Assembly: GCA_002167555.2 (NCBI GenBank)
Contig: NHDL02000003.1
Span: 75,805 to 139,804 of the forward strand
DNA: 64,000 nucleotides
Reading direction: 5' to 3'
Source: Deltaproteobacteria bacterium TMED58
GTDB lineage: Bacteria; Desulfobacterota_D; UBA1144
Part shown: positions 30,704 to 39,018 of the stretch, piece after piece
Position numbering within the stretch: the stretch's first letter is position 1
Layout: each line of letters begins with the position of its first letter
Notes under the pieces: model-generated
What the model was told of the DNA's origin: nothing
Database searches by the model: none
What the model saw: only the letters and a program-made list of their open reading frames with translations
Position numbers and translations under genes: made by a program

Positions 30704-32002
30704 TTATTGCTCTTCCTTCTCCGCATCATCATCAACTTCTTCAACAGGCGCATTCCTTAACTTTTCTTGTAAAGCTGTTTTTGCAGCAATTTGTATTTTT
30801 TCAACATCTTCTCTAGCAGTGATGCCGGAAGATTTTTGAATTGAATCTACTTCACCAAAAGCTACATCTTCTAAGGTATGAAACCCGCCAGCAAATAAAA
30901 GGTTAGCATTAACCTCTGAAACTTTAGGAAGAGTTAATAATAGCTTAACAACACTTTGTTGCTCCTCCCTTAATTGAATATCAGTCTTAATTGTTATCTC
31001 CCATCCTAGCAATTCTGATGCTAATCTAACATTTTGTCCTTTCCTTCCTATAGTTAAAGAGAATTGATCTTCATCTACGATAACTTCCATAGCCTTAGAT
31101 ACATCATCCATTATTACTTTATTCACTCTTGCTGGTGATAGCGAATTACAAGCGTACCTAGCAACATCAACAGACCAAGGAACTATATCAATCTTCTCAC
31201 CTTTTAGCTCTTGTATAATGTTTTGCACTCTTGAGCCTCTCATTCCAACACAAGCTCCCACGGGATCTATGTCTTGATCATTAGAAGAAACAGCAATCTT
31301 AGTTCTTCCTCCAGGATCCCTAGAAATTCCCATAATTTGAACAATCCCTTCTCCTATCTCAGGAACCTCGGCTTTAAATAATGACTCTACAAAATTTTTA
31401 TGTGCACGAGAAATAACTAGCTTAGTTCCCCTTTTGTCTTCCTCAATGTTTAGTAGAACAGCCCTTAGTCTATCTTTAGGTTGAAAATATTCTCTTGGAA
31501 CTTGTTCTTCATATGGAATGATTGCCTCTGTTCTTCCAATATCTACAATTATTGTTCCCTTCGAGATTCTTCTTACTATTCCATTAACGAGCTCACCTTG
31601 TCTTGATTTAAATTCCTCATAAATAACTTTGGCTTCTGCTTCCTTAAGTTTTTGGATAATTTTCTGCCTTGCATTTTGAATTGCAATCCTTGTGTAACTA
31701 GGATCTAATTTTATTCCAATTTCCTCACCAATTTCAATTTCTGGGTCAAGCTTTCTAGCCTCTTCAATTGATATTTCCATATCATCATCAAAAAGATCAT
31801 CCACAACCTTTTTAAACTCAAAAAGCTCTATATCGTTATATTCATTAAACTGACATTCTAAATCTTTATAACGAGGATCTGTCTTTAAAAGCTTATGCGC
31901 TGCTGATACAACAGATTCATTTACAGCTTCCAAAATAATTTCCTTTTCAATTCCCTTATCTTTTGAAACTGAGTCTATTACTCTTGCTAGTTCTTCATTC
32001 AT
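30704..32002 (-). CDS. nusA: Transcription factor NusA
   Basis: Elongation and termination factor that binds RNA polymerase and RNA. The 432 residues contain the N-terminal polymerase-binding domain, the S1 domain (about 135-200), two KH domains (DPVGACVGMRGSRVQNI and DQFSLTIGRKGQNVRLASELL) and one helix-hairpin-helix-type repeat at the C-terminus (about 355-410) ending in an acidic tail. It is shorter than the enterobacterial protein, which has two acidic repeats. It lies nine bases after rimP. Confidence 0.97.
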   Translation of the reverse strand: MNEELARVIDSVSKDKGIEKEIILEAVNESVVSAAHKLLKTDPRYKDLECQFNEYNDIELFEFKKVVDDLFDDDMEISIEEARKLDPEIEIGEEIGIKLDPSYTRIAIQNARQKIIQKLKEAEAKVIYEEFKSRQGELVNGIVRRISKGTIIVDIGRTEAIIPYEEQVPREYFQPKDRLRAVLLNIEEDKRGTKLVISRAHKNFVESLFKAEVPEIGEGIVQIMGISRDPGGRTKIAVSSNDQDIDPVGACVGMRGSRVQNIIQELKGEKIDIVPWSVDVARYACNSLSPARVNKVIMDDVSKAMEVIVDEDQFSLTIGRKGQNVRLASELLGWEITIKTDIQLREEQQSVVKLLLTLPKVSEVNANLLFAGGFHTLEDVAFGEVDSIQKSSGITAREDVEKIQIAAKTALQEKLRNAPVEEVDDDAEKEEQ

Positions 32003-32011
32003 TTTATTCCT

Positions 32012-32470
32012 CTATAAATCTAAATTAGCTTTTAAAATATCATCAAAACATATATCAAATATTTTTCCACTATCATTAATGCTTATCTTACTTCCCATAA
32101 CTCCTTCAATTGTTCCAACAAAGACTTTTTTAGAACTATCTTCGTAGGGAGCAGAAAGCTTAATTCTAGCCTTCTTTCCTTCGAATCTGATATAATCAGA
32201 TAAGTTCTTCAACGGCCTCTTAGGTCCTGGAGAAGAGACCTCGAGTGTATAACTTGAATCAATATAGTCATCTAATCCTCCACTCTCATTGATTAATTGA
32301 TTAAAATCAACACAATCATCTAAAGTAACACCATCTTCCTTGTCAATGAAAATGACAATGTTGCTTTTATTGGAGCCACCTAAATGTTCAACGTCAATTA
32401 GTTCGTACTTACTATTCAAACATATAGACTTGATGAAAGAAGTAACTTTTTCTATATTTTCCTTATTCAA
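32012..32470 (-). CDS. rimP: Ribosome maturation factor RimP (TTG start)
   Basis: Needed for 30S assembly. The 152 residues show the family motifs YELIDVEHLGG, ESGGLDDYIDSSYTLEVSSPGPKRPL and the C-terminal SH3-like domain. The start codon is TTG at 32470, supported by GAAGG seven bases upstream and by overall length. It heads the rimP-nusA-infB-nrnA-truB-rpsO-pnp-miaA block. A strong hairpin lies only about 20 bases upstream. Confidence 0.93.
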   Translation of the reverse strand: MNKENIEKVTSFIKSICLNSKYELIDVEHLGGSNKSNIVIFIDKEDGVTLDDCVDFNQLINESGGLDDYIDSSYTLEVSSPGPKRPLKNLSDYIRFEGKKARIKLSAPYEDSSKKVFVGTIEGVMGSKISINDSGKIFDICFDDILKANLDL

Positions 32471-32482
32471 AAAAATACCTTC

Positions 32483-32511
32483 AAATAAAAGAAGCGGGAC
32501 AAGCCCGCTTC
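32483..32511 (-). terminator. Intrinsic-terminator-like hairpin between uvrB and rimP
   Basis: Perfect 8-base-pair GC-rich inverted repeat: GAAGCGGG (32491-32498) and CCCGCTTC (32504-32511) around a 5-base loop. On the minus strand it is followed by TTTTATTTG. It is suited to end uvrB transcripts 34 bases after the stop, but it also lies 21 bases upstream of rimP, so it could act as an attenuator for the nusA operon if a promoter lies upstream of it. Confidence 0.8.
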
Positions 32512-32544
32512 AAAAACTATTAAAATAATAACATTTAAAGTTGA

Positions 32545-34545
32545 CTATGCAATCTCTTCAATATAGGCAAGCTCCAACTTTTTTAAGATTTTAATTTTAT
32601 CTCTTAAAAGTCCGGCTTCTTCAAATTTAAGCTCATTTGATAATATATTCATCTCTTTTCTAAGTTTCTCTATCTCTTTTGGAATTTTATGTGGCGCTAT
32701 GTCTAAATCAGAAGGAATAGATTCGCTATTATAATTAATATTATAAATTGAAGATATATCCGAATCTTTATCTTTAGTTATTGATTTTGGTATAATTGCA
32801 TTATCATCATTGAATTTACACTGCAAAGTTCTTCGTCTATTTGACTCCTTAATGGCTGCTTCCATAGACTTAGTTATTTCATCTGCATACATTATTACTC
32901 TGCCATTCAGATTTCGGGCAGCTCTACCAAAAGTCTGTATTAAAGATGTCTGAGATCTCAAATATCCTTCTTTATCTGCATCCAATATCGCTACCAAAGA
33001 AACTTCGGGTAAATCTAATCCCTCCCTTAATAAATTAATTCCAACTAATACATCAAACTCATCATTTCGCAATTTTTTTAAGATTTCAACTCTTTCCAAA
33101 GTTTTAATATCCGAGTGCATATATTCAACTCTTATACCTAAACCCTTAAAGTATGAAGTTATTTCTTCTGCCATTTTCTTTGTTAGAGTAGTGACTAAGA
33201 TTTTCTCATTTTTTTCTACAACACTTTTAATTTCAGACAATAGATTCTCAATTTGATTCTTTGCTGATCTTACTTCAATTGTTGGATCTACTAGTCCAGT
33301 AGGTCTTATGATTTGCTCCACAATATTCTTTCCACTTTTTTCTTTCTCATATTCTGCTGGGGTAGCAGATACATATATAATTTGATTAATCTTGTTTTCA
33401 AATTCTGTGATATTTAAAGGCCTATTATCTAAAGCGGAAGGAAGCCTAAATCCATGGTCAACAAGAGTTTGCTTTCTACTTTTGTCTCCAGCGTGCATTC
33501 CTTTAATTTGTGGAATTGTTTGATGGCTTTCATCAATAACAAGTAAAAAATCTTCTGGAAAATAATCGATAAGTGTATATGGTGGCTCTCCTGCTACTCT
33601 TTGGTCCAAGTGTCTAGAATAATTTTCAATTCCAGGACAAAAACCCATTATCTCCATTAATTCGAGGTCGTTAGCAGTTCTTTCTTGAATTCTCTTCATC
33701 TCGTCTAGCTTTCCCTGACCCCTAAACACACCAACCTGCTTTTTCAATTCTGCTTCAATAGATTTTATTGCTTTTTCTGTAGTCATTTTTTCAACTACAT
33801 AATGAGTGCTTGGGAAGATAATAATGTTATCAATTTCTTCAATAATTTCACCACTCAAAGGATCTATTTCATATATTGCTAATATTTTATCATCTTGAAA
33901 CTTAACCTTTACAGCTTTATCTTCAAAATTTGAAGGAATGATATCTACATTATTTCCAATCGCCCTAAAGGTCCCTCTAGTCAATTCAAACCTAGAGCGA
34001 GTATATTGAATCTTAATAAGTTCTTCGAGTAAAGTTTCTCTCTCTAACAAGTCCTTAGAACATAATTCTATAGTCATATTAAAGTAATCTTTGGGTGACC
34101 CTATTCCATAAATACAAGAAACGCTAGAAACAATAATCACATCTTTCCTATTGAAAAGTGCACTAGTTGAAGCATGTCTCAATTGATCAATATGATCATT
34201 GATTTGAGAGTCCTTGGCAATGTAGGTGTTTGAAGAAGGAATATAAGCCTCTGGTTGATAATAATCGTAATAACTCACAAAATAATGTACAGCGTTATCC
34301 GGAAAAATTTCCCTGAACTCTTCATATAACTGTGCAGCTAAAGTTTTATTATGAGCCATGATCACTGTAGGCCTATTTACTTTCTCAATAACATTTGCAA
34401 TAGTAAAAGTTTTTCCACTTCCGGTAACTCCTAGTAAGGTTTGCTCTTTTACACCCGCGGCAAGGTTTTTTGCGAGTTTTAAAATAGCCTCAGGTTGGTC
34501 ACCATTGGGCTTAAACTTAGTTTTTATCTTGAATCTCATGCTCAC
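32545..34545 (-). CDS. uvrB: Excinuclease ABC subunit B
   Basis: DNA-damage verification helicase of nucleotide excision repair. At 666 residues it is standard. Walker A is GVTGSGKTF (residues 39-47), followed by the damage-clamping beta-hairpin region YYDYYQPEAYIPSSNTYI, VDLPEVSLVAILDADKEGYLRS-type motif V, an arginine-finger segment QTFGRAARN and the C-terminal UVR domain that binds UvrC (last about 40 residues). The start is either GTG at 34545, which has TACAAT six bases upstream and no ribosome site, or ATG at 34539. I prefer the GTG as a leaderless start. Confidence 0.96.
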   Translation of the reverse strand: MSMRFKIKTKFKPNGDQPEAILKLAKNLAAGVKEQTLLGVTGSGKTFTIANVIEKVNRPTVIMAHNKTLAAQLYEEFREIFPDNAVHYFVSYYDYYQPEAYIPSSNTYIAKDSQINDHIDQLRHASTSALFNRKDVIIVSSVSCIYGIGSPKDYFNMTIELCSKDLLERETLLEELIKIQYTRSRFELTRGTFRAIGNNVDIIPSNFEDKAVKVKFQDDKILAIYEIDPLSGEIIEEIDNIIIFPSTHYVVEKMTTEKAIKSIEAELKKQVGVFRGQGKLDEMKRIQERTANDLELMEIMGFCPGIENYSRHLDQRVAGEPPYTLIDYFPEDFLLVIDESHQTIPQIKGMHAGDKSRKQTLVDHGFRLPSALDNRPLNITEFENKINQIIYVSATPAEYEKEKSGKNIVEQIIRPTGLVDPTIEVRSAKNQIENLLSEIKSVVEKNEKILVTTLTKKMAEEITSYFKGLGIRVEYMHSDIKTLERVEILKKLRNDEFDVLVGINLLREGLDLPEVSLVAILDADKEGYLRSQTSLIQTFGRAARNLNGRVIMYADEITKSMEAAIKESNRRRTLQCKFNDDNAIIPKSITKDKDSDISSIYNINYNSESIPSDLDIAPHKIPKEIEKLRKEMNILSNELKFEEAGLLRDKIKILKKLELAYIEEIA

Positions 34546-34551
34546 ATAAAT

Positions 34552-34557
34552 ATTGTA
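34552..34557 (-). promoter_or_regulatory. Predicted -10 element for uvrB (leaderless GTG start)
   Basis: TACAAT on the minus strand ends exactly six bases before the GTG at 34545, with no Shine-Dalgarno sequence between. The -35 is poor. It fits the same spacing seen at other unit heads in this window. Confidence 0.4.
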
Positions 34558-34609
34558 ACTGATATAAAGAGATTGACTTTTTATCTCATTTTGGTTTTCC
34601 TTTTTATCT

Positions 34610-36124
34610 ATGAAACCTTGTGTATATCTTGTAGGAGCTGGTCCAGGTGACCCAGGCCTTATAACAGTTAAGGCCCTAGAGTTAATTAAAGATGCAGATG
34701 CTGTAGTTTATGATTATCTTAGTAACCCTTTTTTTCTCTCCCAGGTTAGTACAAATTGTAAACTTATAAATGCAGGTAAAAGATTAGGTTTCAAGGCTCT
34801 AACACAGAAAAAAATAAATGAAAAACTAATTTTTTTGGCAAAGAGTGGGTACAAAAGAATTGTAAGATTGAAGGGCGGGGATCCGTTTCTTTTTGGTAGA
34901 GGTGGTGAAGAAGCTGAGGAACTTAAAAAAAATAGAATAAATTTTGAGATAGTCCCTGGTATAACTTCAGCAATTGCAGTACCGGCATATGCAGGTATAC
35001 CTGTAACTCACCGAGATATAACTAGCACTCTTTCAATTGTTACCGGTCACGAAGATCCAGATAAAAATGAAAGTTCCATAGATTGGACTTCATTATCAAG
35101 AATGAAATCTATAATTTTCTTGATGGGAACGAAGAATTTAAAGAAAAATCTTAGTAATTTAATAAGTAATGGAATGCCTAAAAAAACTAATATTGCTGTT
35201 ATAAATTGGGGAACTTATTCTAAACAAAAAACAGTCACCGGAAACTTAATCAATATTCATGAAGAAATCAAAAAAAATAAAATCAAATCTCCTTCAATAG
35301 TAGTAATTGGGGATATATGCAAGATGAGATCTAAATTAAATTGGTTTGAAAAAAAACCATTATTTGGAAAAAATATTATTGTCACTAGGGCCAGAAAAAA
35401 CTCTAGTAAATTATCAAAAAAAATAATTGAATTAGGTGGAAACCCAATTGAAATACCTACGATAGAAATAAAACCTAAATCTTCAAAAACAATAAGAACT
35501 AATTTAAATAAAATTAATAATTATGAATGGTTAGTTTTTACAAGTGTTAATGGAGTTGAAATCTTTTTTGATGAATTCCTAAAAATTAATAATGATATTA
35601 GAAAACTAGGAAATTTAAAAATAGCAGCCATAGGATCAGAAACTGCAAGATCATTAAATAAATTAAACCTATCAGTTGATTTAATTCCAGATAAATTTAC
35701 TGCTGAAGGGCTTCTTAATTCTTTCAAAAAATTAAAAATTAGGAAATCAAAGATATTCATACCTAGAGCTTCTCTAGCAAGAGATACTCTTGTTAGTGGG
35801 CTGAGAAAAATTGGAAATGAAGTAAAAGAAGTAAAGATTTACGATACTATATTACCCTCAAAGCTAACTAAAAAAGATGTTTTAAATAAAGTTAGTGGTG
35901 TGAATATTGATTTCATAACCTTTACTAGTTCCTCAACTGTTGATAATTTTTTTAAATATATAACTCCAAAAAAAGTGAAATCGAATAAGGATGTAAAATT
36001 TGTAGTTATTGGACCAATAACAGGAAAGAGGCTACTAACATATGGAATCAAGCCACATTTAATTTGTAAAAAGTTTACTATAGATAATCTCTTGGATGAA
36101 ATTGTAAGATATAAAAATAAATGA
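34610..36124 (+). CDS. cobA-hemD: Fused uroporphyrinogen-III C-methyltransferase / uroporphyrinogen-III synthase
   Basis: The 504 residues join two tetrapyrrole enzymes. The N-terminal SUMT domain (about 1-245; YLVGAGPGDPGLITVKAL, RLKGGDPFLFGRGGEE, VPGITSAIAVPAYAGIPVTHR) methylates uroporphyrinogen III towards precorrin-2, for siroheme or cobalamin. The C-terminal HemD domain (about 255-500) cyclises hydroxymethylbilane to uroporphyrinogen III. CobA-HemD fusions are common in deltaproteobacteria, clostridia and planctomycetes. The rest of heme synthesis is not in the window. The stop overlaps the rsmE start by four bases (ATGA). Heme demand fits the nearby cytochrome c cluster. Confidence 0.94.
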   Translation: MKPCVYLVGAGPGDPGLITVKALELIKDADAVVYDYLSNPFFLSQVSTNCKLINAGKRLGFKALTQKKINEKLIFLAKSGYKRIVRLKGGDPFLFGRGGEEAEELKKNRINFEIVPGITSAIAVPAYAGIPVTHRDITSTLSIVTGHEDPDKNESSIDWTSLSRMKSIIFLMGTKNLKKNLSNLISNGMPKKTNIAVINWGTYSKQKTVTGNLINIHEEIKKNKIKSPSIVVIGDICKMRSKLNWFEKKPLFGKNIIVTRARKNSSKLSKKIIELGGNPIEIPTIEIKPKSSKTIRTNLNKINNYEWLVFTSVNGVEIFFDEFLKINNDIRKLGNLKIAAIGSETARSLNKLNLSVDLIPDKFTAEGLLNSFKKLKIRKSKIFIPRASLARDTLVSGLRKIGNEVKEVKIYDTILPSKLTKKDVLNKVSGVNIDFITFTSSSTVDNFFKYITPKKVKSNKDVKFVVIGPITGKRLLTYGIKPHLICKKFTIDNLLDEIVRYKNK

Positions 36125-36828
36125 ATAGATTTTTTCTAAATAAAGAAATTAACAAAGATGAGCAAATAATAATTGAGGGTGATAACTTTCATCACTGTAT
36201 TATAGTTTTAAAACATAAAGTTGGAGATAACATTTTAGTTTTTGATAAAAAAGAAGATGAATTTCTGTGCAAAATAATTGGAACAAAAAAAGAATCTATG
36301 ATGATTCAGGCTCAATACCTTCGCCCAAAAAAAACTATTAACGAACCAGACATCAATGTTTATCAATCAATACCAAAAGGTAAAACTATAGAAAATATTA
36401 TAGAGAAATCCGTTGAACTTGGTGTGAAAGAATTTATTCCAATAATCTCATCTAGAACTATTAAAAAATCTAGAGAGGTAAAAGAAAGGTGGCTTGAAAT
36501 TGTTAAAACTGCTACAAAACAATGTGGAAGAAATGACATTATGAAAATACACGAACCCCTTCAGTACTCAGATATATTCAAAAAAAATAATTCGGGGCTT
36601 AAAATAATTTTTTATGAAAACAGTAAGAATAAAATAAACCATGAAATATTAGAACCTAATAAAAATATTTCCTTAATTATTGGACCAGAGGGTGGCTTTA
36701 CTAATGAAGAGATAATTTTGGCAAATAATAATGGTTTTATTGATATGTCACTTGGGAATACGGTACTTAAATCTAACACGGCACTTATATTAGGTGTAGG
36801 CATTATAAAACTAATTTGCTCACCCTAA
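36121..36828 (+). CDS. rsmE: 16S rRNA (uracil1498-N3)-methyltransferase
   Basis: SPOUT-class methyltransferase acting on 16S rRNA. The 235 residues have an N-terminal PUA-like domain starting MNRFFL and the C-terminal knot with the SAM-binding signature LIIGPEGGFTNEEI followed by SLGNTVLKSNTA (typically LG-RILR-ETA). The sequence is divergent in that last motif but alignable. It overlaps cobA-hemD by four bases and ends three bases before the convergent membrane-protein gene. Confidence 0.92.
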   Translation: MNRFFLNKEINKDEQIIIEGDNFHHCIIVLKHKVGDNILVFDKKEDEFLCKIIGTKKESMMIQAQYLRPKKTINEPDINVYQSIPKGKTIENIIEKSVELGVKEFIPIISSRTIKKSREVKERWLEIVKTATKQCGRNDIMKIHEPLQYSDIFKKNNSGLKIIFYENSKNKINHEILEPNKNISLIIGPEGGFTNEEIILANNNGFIDMSLGNTVLKSNTALILGVGIIKLICSP

Positions 36829-36831
36829 TTA

Positions 36832-38859
36832 TTAATCTTTTCTCTTGAAAATTGTTAAAACTGTTTGGTTCCAGCCATCATGGTAATTATGCATAAGAGG
36901 TACAGTCTCAATTTTTTTGTAACCTCTATTTATCACATTTGGTATATCATTCGTCCAGTAAGAATATTTTGCATGTAATAAAAATGGATCCTCGTCAAAG
37001 AAGATCCAGTCTGCCTCGCCAAGTTCAATATAATCAAGAACCTGATCTCCTTGGTTAGCCTGCATTATATGATACGAATTTGCTATAGATAATGGGGATT
37101 TAATTTTTAATTTCATATATAAATATGCATCCCAAGTTGAAAAAATTATAATTTTGTCGTCTTTACTTATCTTATATTTATTTAACAGGCTTTTAATCTT
37201 AATGTACCTATCCTTCCATCTTGGAACTAAATCCTCATTGGAATGAAAATCAGACATCCTCACATATTTAACAGAATATTTCCCATTAAGCCCCGGCTCT
37301 TCCCACAATATCTTGGAATTAGAATTATTTTTTAAATAAAACTCATGAATTCTCACATGGTTAAATCTAAATGGATTTTTATAATCCATAACCAACAAGG
37401 AGGTACATAAAAGTAGGAACAATAGAAGTAGGTATGGCAAAAGATTATATGGATTTTTTAATTGTGCTATAGATTTAATTTTTAAAATTAAATTAAAATC
37501 ATTATTCTTAATCCTATTGTCTATATAAAAAATAATTAAAAAGATAGCAGGATATGAAACTCTGGCTGCTACTTGAGGTTGATGCGTATAGGCATGATAG
37601 CTGAAGGAACCAATTCCAAATATGGTAATAAGGAAAATAATTGTATTTATATAATCCTTCCTATTCAGCATCGACCAAATTGAATAATTAAGGGCAAAAA
37701 TATAGGTTGCTACTATTAAAATCCATGTACCATTCAATTTAAGATTAGATAAACCCGAGGAGCTATATCCTGATATATAATATTCATGTACAGCGAACTG
37801 CATTGTATAATCTGCCCAAGAGCCAAGCGTTAACTTGTAGTAAAGACTATAGAGACTAAGTATGATGATTGGTATTAAAAAACATTTAAAAATCTCAACA
37901 AAGAAAACAGAGAATCTCTTTAGAAAAGACTCTTTTTCACAAAATTTTTGAAATGATACTGTTAAAGTAAAAGCTAATAGGCAAACTATTCCTACATCTG
38001 CATTCCATATTACACCCATAGATAAAACTACTAAAGTTAAAATAAAATTTTTAATGTTTGGTTTTCTAAAATAAAAATATCCCATCAATATCATTAATGC
38101 AGGAAAGAAAATTCTTATAGGAAAATAAGGAAAAAAGAGCTGGTATGGCCAAAGTGTGGTAGAGAATAAATGTATATAAATATATGATAGGAAGCCTATC
38201 AAAACCAAAAACTTATTATGTATAACTCTATAGAGAAAGAAACCCCATATAAAAAACACTATTGATAGAATAATTCCTAATGTTGTTGATATTGTTATTA
38301 AATTTAACCCAAACAAAGTTAGTATGGGTTTAAGGAATATAGGGTAGCCGCCATATTGCGAAATTAGATCAAAAAAAATATGCTTACCCAAGCTAACTTG
38401 ATTTATAGCATGAAGCACATTCTGAAAATTCTGTGCATTTTCATTATATCTATGAAATTCATTGAATGGGACCTGATAACCCAAATAGATTATAAATAAA
38501 ACTATAGATCCAAAAATATATCTTGAAGTAATAGCTTTTATTTCATCTGAGATTTTTTGATAAAAAGAAAAAAGAAAAAGAAAGAAGATTAAGAGGGTCC
38601 ATAAAATAGGGTTAGTCAGTAACGATTTTCTGTAAAGGTCTGTTGTGAATCCCCAATCAACGACAAAAAAGGAAAAGATTAGTAATGACAATATCGTAAG
38701 CCACATAAATTTTTTATTAAAGTATTCAATCCTTAGCTTAAAAAAGCCTTTTTTAAATAATATATAGTTAAATACTAGGGCGAAAAGAATCAATACGAAT
38801 GAGGATATTACATAATCTGGTAACAAAAAAAGTTCATTAAAATTAAAAACTGGATTCAA
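36832..38859 (-). CDS. Polytopic membrane protein, possibly a GT-C-type glycosyltransferase
   Basis: The 675 residues have roughly 12-14 transmembrane helices through about residue 490, followed by a soluble domain of about 170 residues. After the second or third helix a loop carries EFHRYNENAQNFQNVLHA then GKHIFFDLISQYGGYP, a layout that resembles the acidic first loop and the G-x-P/YG segment of PMT-like GT-C glycosyltransferases using lipid-linked sugars. I could not assign a family. The start is TTG at 38859, preceded by TTGTTC-16-TACTAT-7. The divergent neighbour is a radical SAM protein, and together they look like an accessory surface or lipid-modification islet. Confidence 0.55.
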   Translation of the reverse strand: MNPVFNFNELFLLPDYVISSFVLILFALVFNYILFKKGFFKLRIEYFNKKFMWLTILSLLIFSFFVVDWGFTTDLYRKSLLTNPILWTLLIFFLFLFSFYQKISDEIKAITSRYIFGSIVLFIIYLGYQVPFNEFHRYNENAQNFQNVLHAINQVSLGKHIFFDLISQYGGYPIFLKPILTLFGLNLITISTTLGIILSIVFFIWGFFLYRVIHNKFLVLIGFLSYIYIHLFSTTLWPYQLFFPYFPIRIFFPALMILMGYFYFRKPNIKNFILTLVVLSMGVIWNADVGIVCLLAFTLTVSFQKFCEKESFLKRFSVFFVEIFKCFLIPIIILSLYSLYYKLTLGSWADYTMQFAVHEYYISGYSSSGLSNLKLNGTWILIVATYIFALNYSIWSMLNRKDYINTIIFLITIFGIGSFSYHAYTHQPQVAARVSYPAIFLIIFYIDNRIKNNDFNLILKIKSIAQLKNPYNLLPYLLLLFLLLCTSLLVMDYKNPFRFNHVRIHEFYLKNNSNSKILWEEPGLNGKYSVKYVRMSDFHSNEDLVPRWKDRYIKIKSLLNKYKISKDDKIIIFSTWDAYLYMKLKIKSPLSIANSYHIMQANQGDQVLDYIELGEADWIFFDEDPFLLHAKYSYWTNDIPNVINRGYKKIETVPLMHNYHDGWNQTVLTIFKRKD

Positions 38860-39018
38860 TATTCTTATAGTAAAAATTGAAATTATTAGAACAATGAGGC
38901 TAAAAAAAGAGGAAAAAATGGAAATTTGTTTACTCCATGTTAATTAAATCAGTAAGTACTTATAATAATATAAATCTTTATAATTGTAATAACAACCGCG
39001 AAAGACTAAAATAGCATA
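38860..39018. promoter_or_regulatory. Divergent intergenic region with two good promoters
   Basis: This 159-base gap is the longest in the window. Rightward, TTGTAA (38984-38989), 17 bases, TAAAAT (39007-39012) and six bases lead to the ATG at 39019. Leftward, TTGTTC (minus strand, 38889-38894), 16 bases, TACTAT (38867-38872) and seven bases lead to the TTG at 38859. Neither start has a ribosome site. About 90 bases between the promoters carry no feature I can name. Confidence 0.55.

Noticed and set aside
30243-30839. Ser/Phe-rich open frames on the plus strand opposite infB and nusA
   Set aside because: Low-complexity shadows of the charged IF-2 linker and nusA tail.
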